64,000 nt of DNA. It comes from Pyrocephalus nanus (taxonomy: Eukaryota > Chordata > Aves > Passeriformes > Tyrannidae). The notes beneath the pieces were generated by a model, which was given only the letters and a program-made list of their open reading frames with translations, searched no databases and had not been told where the DNA came from. Location: assembly GCA_038380795.1 (NCBI GenBank), contig CM076262.1:1642121-1706120 (forward strand), given 5' to 3'. Position 1 is the first letter of the stretch. Every line of letters starts with the position of its first letter. Shown in pieces: positions 48,091 through 60,891 of the stretch. The position numbers and the translations under genes are program-made.

Positions 48091-51000
48091 CCTGACCTTT
48101 CAACCTTGTCAGCTGAGTTTTCCCATTCTGACACTAGGCATTATTTTTGCAAAGGTTGGAATTTTAACTCTTCAGTGAACCAGATATCATTTTTATTGGG
48201 ATATTAATTCTGGTAGGTGCTAATCTCATCAAGATTTGCAGACATTTTCCTTCATAGGCCATTCTGATTTGTAGCTTTTTCTTTTCACAGCAGTATTAAA
48301 TACCAAACCTCTCTGATATGGAAGTTCATTAGAGATATGTCTTTGATGGCAGCCCCTTTCAGGGCTTCAGTTTCAAATACCTTGATGTAAAGCTTAAGAA
48401 GCCATTGTGTTGTAAGCCCTCCTTGATGTGTCTTATTTAGATCTGCATAGTAAATCAAGGAAAGTAAATAACAAGGCAGCAGATGGAAGCATGGAGATAA
48501 GGCCAGTGAACAATTGTATTTGTATTTTGTTATGATGTTGACAGGAGCTAAAATTCACTAATCTAGTTCAACTGATCTGCATTTCAAAGAAATCTCATTT
48601 AGCAGCAACTTGAAGGTTTGGAGGATAAAGTTCTTTTATTGCAGCTTTTATTGCATTCTTTGCTAATTTATCTGGTCAAGATTTAGCCTTGCTTACTTAA
48701 AGCAGCAAGCATGTTACAAGGAGTCTTAAATACTACGAAAGCATTAATGTCTAGACTATGAACTGAAGGTAATTACACATCCAGCAGTGAATAGGATACG
48801 TTTTAGGAAATACTGTTGTCCAAATGGAATTGGAAGAGAAATGCAGATAAGGTATTTTCCCCACTTACTCGGGTCTTTTTTTTTTTTTAATTACTATTTT
48901 TTTAATTTTGTAAAAAATTAATACATAGGCAAAAATAAAATTATTAAATATAAAACCAGAATTTCTTGAACTGTGAGTTCAGTCATACCATACTTTGCTG
49001 CTCAGTTTGCAAATTGATAGCACATATTATTAAGGTTTCATTTAATGATTGCCCTCCTGTACTGCTAAATGAAACTATTGAAAAGTGGACAATAGTTTAA
49101 TAGAATGATGGACCACAATTTTTTTATGTGTGCTCTAAATGATGTAGACAATGAGTATGTAAGTTAGGAACTTTGTGTTAGCTACAGTACAGCTATGTAA
49201 TTTGGAAAAAATGTGATATATATATTGTATATATATATTGTAAAACTCGGTATCATTAAAATGAAGAGGGATATGAAGTCGAATTTAGGGTTTCCTATTG
49301 GAATTTTGAATATGGTATTTAATCTTAAGGCCAAACCACAGAATTTTACTTAGATTTAATTTTCAGTTTATAATATAAATACTAACAATAGGCTATTTAG
49401 AGTATTGAACACAAGATGTCCATACCTATGTACAGATGTAACAGTAATAAACCAAAGCATGCCAGACTGGTGTGCATCCACTCTAATAATGGGGCCCAGT
49501 TCTCTAAGACATGTAAATGAAACCCAGCAGCTGCTGCATGTTAATGCTATAGTCCTTGCTGCCCTTCTGCAGCCTGTCTTTGTCACAAAGCCTACACCTG
49601 TGCCCTGAGGACTGCCCATCCATCTCATTTGCAGTGTGGGTCTTTGCACTCCTTTGTAGTGTGTCTTTGAAGGCTGGAGAGGAGTGGAGGGGGAGGCAGG
49701 TGGGGATGATGGTGCTTGCTAAGTTGCAGTGATATCTGATAGCTTTTGACTGCTGGACGCCATAGCCTAAGCAGATCATAGGGTGGTAAATGCTTTTTTA
49801 GTAGTAGTACTGGCTTAAGCATCTTTTGGTTCCTTCTCTTCACTCCTGTACCTCTGAAGATGCTCATACAGTGGTATGCAAAGTAGACTCCATAAGCTTG
49901 ACAGCAGCTTTCATTTTGCTAGTTACTTTTAATCTAGATTAGCTCCTCAGTAGGGCTCACCATGTAGCTCCATGCACACTTGCCTTGGCACAGCTCAGTG
50001 GCCAGTGCTGAGAAGGGTGAGGTGGTACTGGTGCTGCCTCAGCACTGGAAGAAGTGTTCATCAGTCTACACCCCAAGGCGCACAGGGTGAACCTCCTCAG
50101 CAGAGCAAGCCATGCCACATCATGACTGTGTAGTCCCACTTTATCCAGGTTACGTGTCCTCACTGTCCTCTTGCTCTAGCAGGGATGATCATGTTTTGTC
50201 AAAAGTTGGTCACTTGTTTTGCAGGACTTTTTAAAAGTCAGACAAAGGAAGAAGTGAAAGTCTCAGGTGAAGCTGAAGGTGAGAGAAGTGAGAGTTGCTT
50301 CAGCCCCAGATTAAAGTGGTTCAAGTTATTGTGCTTCTGCATTCTCTCTGGAAATTTTACCTTTACCCTCCATACCACTGTATGCTCTGTATATGTGAAA
50401 TGAAGTAAACAGTACAAATAGTTATTCAAAAAGCTGACTTGCACTGCTTTGGGAAATAAATGTCTACTAGCTAGTGTAACGATGACAATTAAATAAATAA
50501 AACTCTCATGGAAAGCTCTGCAGTGTGTATGAACATTTAATTACGGCCAAATCTGCCAAAATTCAGAAGGGAAATTTTGAATTTAAAGATATCCCAAGGA
50601 TTTCATCCTACTTACAGCACCCAGGAGCAAGCAGGTCCACAAGAGCAAGTCCCTTCGAGCCCAGATATGTTCACATTTTTAGTTTAATTTTAAAAAAATT
50701 ACCTTCTATTGTATAACAATGTAAATCATCCCCTCAAATAAACATATGCTCTTACTGTATGGCCTGCCATGGTCTCTAGAGTTTTATCAATCATTGTCTG
50801 TTTTTCAAACCTCATGCCCTTGTACCTTTGGGTTCAGCATCTCTGATCCTTGCTCCATCTAGTCTAAGCCCATCCCGTGTTCTGGCATTGCCTAAGGTGA
50901 CAAGGAAGGATCCTGACTGTCACTGAGTGCTTGCCTCTTGTCCTCCTGTCCCTGCTGGCTCCATGCACATTTTGTGTTCCTCACAGAGCTGCAGAAGGGG

Positions 51001-54000
51001 ACAACATTTTCAGCAAAAGGGAGAGTGGGAGAGAAAATAAAGGAGAAATAGAAAAAAAAAAAAGTAAGATGAAGTTTTATGGAATTTCTCACCTCTCTCT
51101 CTCCAGAAACCTTTTACAGGAGTGCTGCAGCACTGTAATAGTACTTCACATTAATGAGTGACCTTCTCTCAGGTGATAGGGTTCCAAACCAGTTAGCAAA
51201 GAGGTGAATTAAAAAAAACAAACTTGAATTCCTGATATTGTCACATTGGTGTCAGTGTTTATTTCATAATCCTGATGAACTGAGTTGTGTGTGTTGTTGC
51301 ACATCTGGAATCACACCAAACTGCTCAGCATTCATTTCTTCAGCTCCTGCTGTGTGTTCCTGTGCTGAATGACAGCCTGGAAAGAGAAGGGCAGATAGAG
51401 CTGGAAGGAATATGGGGGAAAGGAGATGGCACTCTTCCCACTGGGGATTGCTGGAGAAAAATATTCCCAGACACATTTGCCACAAGAAGTACTATACAAA
51501 TTTACTACTATCTCTTTAACCTTTCCAAGCTTAGATATTGGTTTAACAACAGTTTACGAACTATTGCATCTGTTTGTCCCAAATCTAGCATTATATCTTT
51601 GTGGATTGCCATCTAGTATATAGCATTTACTTTGGAACTGTGGACAGGTAACCATGCAAGGAATTATTTAGACACAGGCCTTACCAATGTTTTCATGTCA
51701 GTCCATTCACTTACAATTCAGTTTAAGGTTGTATTTCTGTTTAATATATTTTAAATAAGTCTTGAATAAGTCTGCAAGCAAAAAAAAGAGTATTTCTCTA
51801 AATCTTAATGTTGATCCAAATCCAGAATATTTAAAGAATTCAGTGTACAACTGATGAAAGGAATAGATTTTAAAATATTACAAATTTTAGTGTATGTTTT
51901 CAGGTCTTACAGGAAACCCATATAGAAAGCATAGGGAAGATTAGTGGTTATCTTAATGAGGCTGATGCACGTGCTCTAGTAGTAGAAAGATCATTTTACC
52001 TGTAGATAGATAATTTGTCCTGCCTATCTTTTTATTATGTAAGAGAAGGGAAGTATGCTAACTGATGTTTTCTGAAGTACTGCTTTTTTGATCATAGAAT
52101 AATAAGATTTCTTAAATTGCAGACTAACCAAACAGCTTAATTCAGTTTAACAGCACAGCATTTAGGGACGTTTGCAATATAACAGCTTTATTGCTTTCAT
52201 TATTTATATCATGATTGATCTCTTGTTTACTTGTTGTCTTGTTTCCAGTATAGGACAATGATAGCACAGATCAGCTGGAAGGGATTTTAGCACAGATATA
52301 TTTATGCCTTTTGTTGCTGTACTTTAATACATCTTGCTTGACAATGTTTTCAGCATTTACTAGCAAAGCACTAGTTGTTTTTGCAGTTTATGTTTTTGTG
52401 AGATAAGATTTCTGGGTAAGGGCTTTTAGATAAACACATTTCTGAAGACACATGATTGTAATACTACATTAGTCTAACTACACAATTACATGTGAGAGTA
52501 AATATTATTCAATATTAAACCAAACCAAACTCAAAATGCCAATCCAGTCCTTGATTGTTTATATGCTATGATTTCAGACCAAATCCTTCACTAAGTCTTT
52601 TACTTAGGTACACCCAATAGGCTATAGATATGGAAAGTAAAATTAATAGGATGCTTATGAACAAAAATGGAATTTTATATCATATTAATCCTAAAAGAAG
52701 TAACAAACTTGCATGTATAGTCCTCAATAATTTTTCTCTAATGCATTTTTCTGTAGCATACTTTAAAAATATGTGACTGTCATGAGATAAAGTATTTTAT
52801 CAGCACTTTTTTAGGGATGGCTTTGTAATACAGCTGTGTATTTATAAATTGCCAAAAAAGTCCCATATCTGTAAAGCTAATAAGATCACATTACAATATA
52901 TAGCTTTTACTTTGTGTCTTAGGTAATTTATGGAAGTGGTGTAAGCTTGCACACAAGCATAGCTTGTAACACCCCATATTAATATATGTGTACTCTGGAA
53001 TGTAGTTGTGTCTTTAAACTTACAGGTTACTTGTATCACTGTGCTGTTTTGGAAAGAAAACAAAACCACATAAGCTAAGAAATTCTTCAAGTAAAAATTT
53101 CTTCATGTCTCTTTCATATAAGTGGATTTCCACCAGGAGTATAATTGAATTAAGGAATATATGGAATAAATTTTTAAAGCAAGCATGAATTCTCATTTAA
53201 CCTTCATATGGAGTTATATAACAAGTAGTTTAAAAGAAAGTATTCTTAACTGATACAATTTTTTGGGTAACTGTTGATTCCTAGTGCTTGCAACTGAGGT
53301 AATTGAATATCAACTTTTCCCCCTTTATATGCACTTGTGTGAGAGAGTCAAGATGCTATTGACGGGAAGATTTGTAAACTTTTATTTAATAGTAACTTGA
53401 AGCCATTTACGGAAAGAGTGAAAATCATGGCTTTTATTTGACAACCAGTAGGTAGCCACCTTCTAATACCTGTTCTCATGGTGTTCTTTCTGAGTGTTTA
53501 GGTAGTGGCAATGATAATTCTGCATTGTTATTGCTACCGTCAGACTGTTTTTGATAGGTTTATCCTGTAATAGTATTTTACCTACTGTAGTATACCTGGA
53601 GTCCACTTCATTAAATTTTGCCATTTTTCAAGAAGCTTGTCTTTGCTCATATGTCAGTTCTAAGACATTCAGTTCTTGTTCGCTACAGCTTGCTCTTATT
53701 TATAGTTCGAATCACAGTGACATGAAGGATATCAAACAGATCTTGGATTCTTTTTTAGTTGTCTGGGTTATATTCCTGCCCTTAACATTCTAAACAGAAA
53801 AGTTGGACAAATGGTAGGAGGGAGAGATAGCCTAAAATGTTGCTATAGGCCAGTGGTACATAGGTCTTTGATCATTAGCATGCTGTACAGTGAATTTTCT
53901 TTCATCCTCTGTGCAGCCATTTGAGCTGCAGAAGCAAACAGAACAGAAAACATTGTAGCAGTCTCTTCTTTTTCAGAGGGGGGAATAGATCGAACAGTAA

Positions 54001-55084
54001 ACATACTTTGATCCAATATATCAAGCTGACCAAAAAAAAAGTGTCAGTTATTCAAATTCCTCACTGTAGGGTCTAAAAAGAATGTTAATAAATAGATGTG
54101 TGTGTAGATGTAGTGGAAAATTTCTGATTTTTGAGTCAAATGTTAGGGTATTCATTCGTGCATCTTGCAAAAGGGACTTTCGTTGCATACTGATGTCTGA
54201 ACAAAGTTATTTCTGTCCTGTTATGTTTTTTTGTGCTAGTACAGGCTGCTTCTTCATATAACGTGCCAATGCACAAGTCTCCATATAGGGATACTCAGTT
54301 CACAGACACGAAGATCTGTATCTAGCAAGACGGCAGAAAGGACTGGTTATATTCCTTTGGTACACCTGGTAGTTATGGATAGAATTAATTACCGTAGTTT
54401 TTGCTCAAAAGTGACATGCTGGTCCATGACAGCAAAAACTGTTTGTTCCTGATGACAGTCATTCACTTCTGCTGGTTCAGAAGGCTTCCCTGAAGGAATT
54501 TTAATTGATCTGCACTTACCCAAAATAAATCAGAAACACTGCTGTATCCTAGAGATTAAAGCAAAAGAGAAGATATTGGAATACAGAGTATATGATTTCT
54601 AAGGTTTGCTTTGAGATGAAACTTGGGACATGGAGATGCTGACCTGCATTTATATAAGTGTTGAACTGAGTGGAACACATGGATGAAGTTACAGAGTCAA
54701 ACCCATGAGACCAGTGAACAACTTGAGAAGCAGAACCTTGCTTTGTAGCCCTCCACCCTGGCTGCTTTGGGACTGTGGACCGGGGAGAGGAAGGCTATAG
54801 CTTCTTTACAGTAAGACTTTACTACATGCTTAATAAATTTGATTGATTTTTCCAAAACACCATCACTACTGAAAAAATAAAATAAAATCACATGAAGTAG
54901 CAAAGTGCAGAAAACCATGGGATTTCACTTTGCTGCTCAAAAGGATCTAGCCTGCACTTCAAATACAACTAAGACTAGATGCCCTGTGTACCTAATGCAG
55001 TAATTCTGGTTCTTGACTGGTGAATAGATCAGTGTAAAATGGATATAAAATTTGTTGACTTAGCACTACCATAAATGAATATAC
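48091..55084. other. non-coding stretch, no gene recognised
   Basis: AT-rich sequence without a named repeat. It holds a T run near 48877-48888, an AT tandem at 49215-49241 and an A run near 51049-51063. The segment 49380-50170 is GC-richer, with overlapping chance frames on both strands. No domain, RNA gene or element end was recognised. Confidence 0.55.
49215..49241. repeat. AT-rich tandem, unit about 13 bases, two copies
   Basis: The text gatatatatattgt is followed by atatatatattgta: two copies of a TA-stretch ending in ttgt. It is a short microsatellite-like tract. Confidence 0.85.
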
Positions 55085-55740
55085 AAGGAGATAGTATAAG
55101 TCATCTTGGTTCAGACCAATGATTCACTTAGGCCATCCTCTATATCCAGTGATGGCTGTCTTCCAGGGGTATCTCCACTCTCCCCTTTGACTCATGAAAC
55201 CTCCTTGCATCAATAGCATCCTTGGGAAGAAGTTCACAGTTCTGTTGCCCAATTTTTGGAGAAGAAATTCATGCCTTTTCTTTTGGACTTGACTTTTATT
55301 AGGCAGATCTTGAATTCAAGGGATAGGGAACAGACGAAGTCTGTGCAACCTTTCCTTCCTCAGACTTTTGTCATTTTCTGTCATGGCCTTCCTTAAGTCA
55401 TCTCTTTTCCAGTCTGGATCGTGGTGGTATACTGAATTCTTCCTCATATATGGAAACCATTCTAAGCCTTTGTTCATGTATATTTTCTTCTCTGAACCTT
55501 TGCTAATTAATTCTGTTGCATTGAATTCTGTGCTGAACAGGAAACTGGATCATGCTTTTCAAGGTAGGGATTAATACAGTAGCAAGTGATGTGTTATACT
55601 TTGTTATTTATTCCTTTCTCAATAATTTTTAACATTAAGTTTATAGATTTGACTTGGATGGAGTGGTGAATTTTAAGTTTTCATGGAGTTACCCATCATA
55701 AACCCCAGGTCTCACTTTCTGAACAGTAAGATGTAGTGAA
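55085..55740 (-). mobile_element. ancient CR1 LINE, about 650 bp
   Basis: On the plus strand the text follows, over its whole length, the complement of an old amniote CR1 family well known from turtle genomes. The 3' UTR part comes first: catcttggttcagaccaatg and tccagtgatggctgtcttcc. The C-terminal coding part follows, first gaagttcacagttctgttgc and aagtcatctcttttccagtc, then cattctaagcctttgttcat, ttttcaaggtagggattaat and tattcctttctcaataattt. It ends with ccccaggtctcactttctga. The order is collinear with expected small indels. Divergence is high and stops are frequent. This is probably among the oldest repeats in the window. The right end is approximate, because similarity fades after about 55740. 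Confidence 0.8.
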
Positions 55741-57542
55741 ATAGAGAGCTGTTTTGTTTAACAGAAGATTCAGATTGTAATATTTATCAATAATCGCTAG
55801 CCAAGGTGTTTTCCAGTGAACCTGTGCTCAGCAAATTGTGATTGCTTGTTTGAACTCAGCAATAAGTATTCACAGTGTCTTCGTGGTACAAAAGAAATAA
55901 TAATGTGAAATTATCTTTTAATTTGTATACTTGCTTTTTTTAAAGTAATATAATCTTGTTCTTATGCATCTCAGAAGTGAAATAGGCGACTGCTTTAGGA
56001 GTAGTGACTACTTCACATATTTCATACATAGAAAGAAAGATGTGAAATGTATACAATTTCTTCCTAAGTGTGCAGTACATGTGTGTAAGAATAACCCTGA
56101 AGTGTATTTTAAAGAGGTGGTTGTAATACCTTGCTGTAAAACACAATATAGATGCTTGCACTTACTGTGTTCCCTTTTTATTCTTAGATAACTTCAAGTG
56201 AAAGTTAAGGACCTTTTTGCTGTAGAGGAGACAGACACTTCTGTAAGGAGCACCAGTTTGAGCAAAAAGGAAAAGACCATCCCTTCCCACAGCACAACAA
56301 AGTGACAAAGTGACTCTGAAGAAATGTAAGTGATTTATAACTGAACTGTGGCTATGGCTGTTTCTACTGTGGATTTATATGCTCTGTGGGAGGAGTACAG
56401 TACCACATCACTGAAAAGTATTGCTTAGAGATGTAAAATATAGTTTAGGAAAAAATTTGTAGAGCATACAGAAAATACGTACCCCTTCTATGTTTTTGTG
56501 ATGGTAAGCTATTCTACAATTATTTTTTTTTCCAAATGGCAATTGTTAATGGGAATGAAGTGCTGTAAGAATCATAAACTTGTTTTTCTACCATTCTCTA
56601 TTAATCTAGATCTGGGTTAATTTAAATATGTAGAAATTAAGCAGCTGGATCTCAGACATCCTAAATTTACTTACCGTCAGGAGAGAAGCAGGCATCTCCA
56701 GAGGCCAGTCCAGCTCATTCTGAAACTAATGCCTGGGGAATGCAGTATTACTCACTGAGTAGCTTGTGTTGACTGCTTAGCTTTAGCCTAAGTGTTCAGT
56801 GAACACTTTAACTTGGCACGTCTGTGTAAGATGCAGTGCCAGCTTCTTTTCTCCTCCCCATATTGTCGTTCTCCCTCACGCAGCACGTGTGGCTGTTCAT
56901 AAATTTGGAGAATGGATCTGACTGAAAATAGCCAATTATTTGTAAGGTTTTGTTTTCAGCTGGGTTTATCCCAGCCTTCTCCCATATGGCTGTCCAAGGG
57001 CTGTCACTGGTACAAAGGGTGATGGGGGTGGGAATTAGCAGCCAAAAGCGTGGGGGAACACACGATAACTTCTTTTGGCAGCTGTGCTAGTTTCTGCAGC
57101 TTAAATTGCCTGGTGAGCTATAGTCTCAGACCTTGTAGATATTTTTAGTTCTCTGCCATTTATAAGATTGAAAAAATGTGAGTGAAGCACTCTTACTTAT
57201 TATCTAATGGGGAACTACTGTTTTGTTGTGCGTTTCACACTGTGGTAGTGCAGAGTCTTCTTTGTAAATTAAAATTCAGGCTTCCGAAGCTGGAAAATGG
57301 TCACCAGTGGCTAGCAAGTAAGCAGGTGTCTTATAGAGATTTATAGTGTAGGCATGATACTGTATAATTCATATATACATACATAATTTCTGAATCTTAA
57401 AGATACTAGCCTGATTTTGTATAGCACCAAGCATGATGTGTGGGTTGGGTGATACCATATGATTAATGGCTGGACTAATTTAGGCACAAGATCCTTGCTT
57501 CTCCTGAACAGTGAAATACTGAATAACATTTCCTTCTCACAG
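55741..57542. other. non-coding stretch with one possible exon
   Basis: AT-rich DNA containing the candidate non-coding exon at 56188-56325. No other feature was recognised. The segment 56640-57120 is slightly GC-richer, with no coding signal. Confidence 0.5.
56188..56325 (+). other. possible non-coding exon (UTR or lncRNA)
   Basis: The acceptor-like string tgttccctttttattcttag ends at 56187 and a consensus-like donor, aaat|GTAAGTGA, starts at 56326. They enclose 138 bases of purine-rich, GC-richer sequence unlike the flanks. All three forward frames contain stops (TAA or TGA within the first seven codons), so it cannot be an internal coding exon. A 5' UTR or lncRNA exon would fit. No neighbouring exon was identified, and splice-like pairs occur by chance in a window this size. 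Confidence 0.25.
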
Positions 57543-57866
57543 TAAATACCTGATGGGAGGGTGTAAAGAAGACAGAACTAGACTTTTCTCATTGCCACCT
57601 GGTGACAGGATGAGAGGCAGTGGGTGCAAACTGAATACAGAAAATTAAATTATTTTTCCATTGAAAAAGAATGTAGAAAACTTCTTTCCCGGAAGATGGT
57701 CAAACAGTGGAGCAGATTGCCCAAAGAGGCTGTAGAATCTCCATCCATGGAGATACTCAAAACCCAGTGGGACAAGTAGCATTCTGCATTTGACCCTGCT
57801 TGATCAGGGGTTTAGATTAGATGAGCTCCTGAAGTCCCTTCCAACCTCAGTTATTCTATGATTCTG
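57543..57866 (+). mobile_element. CR1 LINE, 3' end with end of ORF2
   Basis: Collinear with the CR1 3' region: tacctgatgggagggtgtaa (57547-57566), gacaggatgagaggcagtgg, gtgcaaactgaatacag, aaacttctttcccggaagat, ctccatccatggagatactc and gatcaggggtttagattaga. The tail gaagtcccttccaacctcag leads into ttattctatgattctg. It is moderately diverged, on the plus strand and 5'-truncated. The tail belongs to the 'cctccagaggtcccttccaacctc' type, unlike the 33.2 kb copy, so at least two CR1 subfamilies are present. Confidence 0.92.
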
Positions 57867-60271
57867 GGGATAATTATAGGTAAGCAAAATCAGAAAATGT
57901 TCTGCTATTTTATTTTATGACATTTAAAATTTAATTTTAAAAAAATTGCATTTTGATGTATTTAGGTACTCAGCTTAGTCTTTTATTTAGGTTTTGGCTA
58001 AAAATGAGACATGGCAGAATTTGAGAGCTTTCTAAAATGTGTTAAATTATATTTCAAGACTTGTAATTATAACTATGAAAATCACATTGACGTCTGTGAA
58101 AATATCTTTTAGCTGTGAATTAGCACCGTGACTCACGTGATGTTGACAGTCACATGATGGGGATTTTAGATGTTTAAAATAGTATCTTTTTCACTTGATC
58201 CATGGCAAGGAAGATACATTTTTAGAATCATTTTGTACTTGAAAAAAAGAGACATAACTAGGAACAAAGCCTTGCAGGAGAGCTCCATTAATCTCTAATA
58301 GAAATAGCTGACTTCCTGAAGTCTTTTCAGAGGTCAATGAGACCTATAAAATGACTTAAAAAATTATTTATAAACTGTTTTCAGTTACTTGCAAATGGAT
58401 ATTCTGAGACAGTCCACAATTCAAGAGGATGCCAATGTAAACATGTAAAAACTGGGGAAATGTACTGTAAGACTTCACAACATTGTCTTCTATATTCTAT
58501 GAATGTGTGATTGAGGGGCTTCCTTGTGTTTTGAAGTAGTTGGGAGAAAGGAACTCTCTCTTCAAATGTCAACTTTCTTGAATTTTAACTTCGATTATTT
58601 TGGCAGATATTTTCTGTTCACAGTGTAGCTATAGGCAAAGGTTGCTGTGAGATAAGTGTCTAATTTCTGAAAATGGAAAAAAATGGCCTAAAAAAAGGTC
58701 TATGACCTCTTCTTTGCTTTTGATCAAGGTCTTGAAATATAAAAGGAAAGCTTTAACGGGTTACAAGATGTGTCTTTTGCCATGCTTCTGAATGTCTGTC
58801 CTTATTGCACTGAATTATAAGCTTTTGAGAATTGCTGCTTACTCATAATCAGAAGAGGCATATTACTTTGTCAGCATATTCTGAAAATATTCTCTGTATA
58901 TTCTTAATCTTCTAGAAATGACTGAGTCTGTCCTGGCTTGGAGATCAAACACTGTATGGCATTTCAAATTTACAGAGCCCCTGCTATTTTCACAAAAGGG
59001 TTTTGTTTTTAGAATTTTTCTGGGACAGTGTATTTTAATTTTTTTTTTCTGCATTTTCCGCTAACTTTTCCCATGTACTTTTGAGAAGGATGTTAAAGAG
59101 TGGGATTAATTTCCCCTGATTTTATACATCTAAAAACATAGGTGCTTCTTTAGTCAGTGAAGAGAGATGGAGACTTCCAGGGGAGGATTCCCATACACTC
59201 TTTTTATTTCTCTCTTTAGATGAGATGATTCATTCTTTGGAGATGCCTGTTTCTTGTCACTGACAATAAAAGCAACCTAAGGTGACTGGCACAAATTTAG
59301 ACTTTTAACTTTTCTATTAAACATTAAGGCAGATAAATTTCACCTCATTTGACATAATGTGAGACTTAGGAGGCAGTAAGGCAGTTATCACTGACATTGA
59401 TAAAAACATCCTGCTTTCACATGAGAAAATTATTTTAAAAAATTATTTCTTTATGCTTGTGGTGATACATTTAAGCTTATTAAAAGCAAATTTTTCATAT
59501 TGCTTAGATATTGTATGTAACCATTAAATACTACACTTAATACTATGAAGTATCAATAGATATCGGGTATTTTCCTTTATTTGGTTTCTAGGTCAAGAAA
59601 TGCAAATGTTTTAACTCTATGTCATTACTTAGTTTCTAGTAAGATAATAAAAGAGATATATCATGAGATTCTTGCACCAGAAAAAAATTTGGTGCTAATA
59701 TAACAGATAAAAATGCACTTTTAGGTAATTTTAAAATTAAATATAACTTTAATTTTTAAGAGCAAGCAGTTTGATTTGCTTTCCCATTTGAAAAAGATTA
59801 CTATCAAACAATATTGATAATGTGTTCTGTTAAATAAGATTGTGATGAAATGCTATTTTCCATTTGTATTGAAATATTTTAGATTTCTTTGATAGTTTAA
59901 ACTGTTGCTTATATTTGAATAATGGCTAACATTGGCTAATGCAGGATGATAACACCTTATTCAGTGCCACTTTGCATGGATAAGTGCTGTTGTGGGGAGA
60001 ACTCTTGCCATGGAATAGTTGAATGGGTCTAAAAGGCATTAGAAGGATTGTACATTGTTTCTATTTCCTTTTTAGCTAAAATACAGGTATATGACAAAGA
60101 AATTGTAGTGTGACTTATAATTAGATGTCATTTTGTATCTAATTGTCATATATTTGAATTATTACCCTGAACAGTTAGACTTAACTAGACTTAATTCATA
60201 TGTCTTTGTAACATCACTATGAAGAGACTAGGGACAGCAGTTGAATATGCTTCTAAGAGGGTCTCAGTGTT

Positions 60272-60296
60272 ACACTTGTCCTGTAAGGACAGGTGT
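60272..60296 (+). repeat. 11-pair hairpin with 3-base loop
   Basis: acacttgtcct (60272-60282) pairs with aggacaggtgt (60286-60296) around gta. There is one mismatch, which would be a G-U pair in plus-strand RNA. A second small hairpin (gagca/tgctc around gaac) follows directly at 60297-60310. No known RNA family is recognised. Confidence 0.85.
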
Positions 60297-60860
60297 GAGC
60301 AGAACTGCTCATGGTAAGCACTGTTTTTGTACTTCCATTACAGTTGCCTGATTAACCCTTATTGGGGGGTATAAAATTTTTCTTTCAGTTGTAATTTTGT
60401 TTTGGATATTACAGTTTGTATTTGGGATGTTTCATTTGCATATTTTCTTCTGTTTATTATTTAAAAAGTGTTACATTTAGTTTCGTATTGCATAGTAGCA
60501 GCATGCACATATAAGTGTAACCACTACAGTGAAAACATTTGGCTGAGGAAGTGATTTGTTTTTTTTTTTTTTAAAGAGTGCTTGCAAATTGGCCTAAAGA
60601 AAGTGCTTAGAGAAGGGAAATAATCTCATGTTATAATTTTAAGGTATTTTCTCTGTCTCTCTTTCTGATATTTGCACAAAATAGCATTCAGCAATGTTTG
60701 TATCTCAGTATCACTAAGCCACATGCTCTAAATAAGAACAAAAAATATTTCTCTTAGAAACACTGTTACATCAGTACTTGCTGGCTGAGATTTTCACTGG
60801 TAAATACACAGAACTTCACTGAAGCTGACAAGCTGGGTCTTTATGTAGTTGGTACAAGTT

Positions 60861-60891
60861 TTATAGGCTTGATTTTTTTTCAAGCCTATAA
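60861..60891. repeat. perfect 12-base inverted repeat with T7 loop
   Basis: ttataggcttga (60861-60872) is exactly complementary to tcaagcctataa (60880-60891), with a spacer of seven T. It looks like a foldback. It is not a terminator in a vertebrate context. Confidence 0.95.

Noticed and set aside
53700..53720. agttcgaatc, resembling a tRNA B box
   Set aside because: No A box, acceptor stem or cloverleaf around it.
59219..59270. Acceptor-like site followed by AATAAA, as in a terminal exon
   Set aside because: AATAAA is frequent in AT-rich DNA, there is no clear downstream GU-rich signal, and no partner exon is known.
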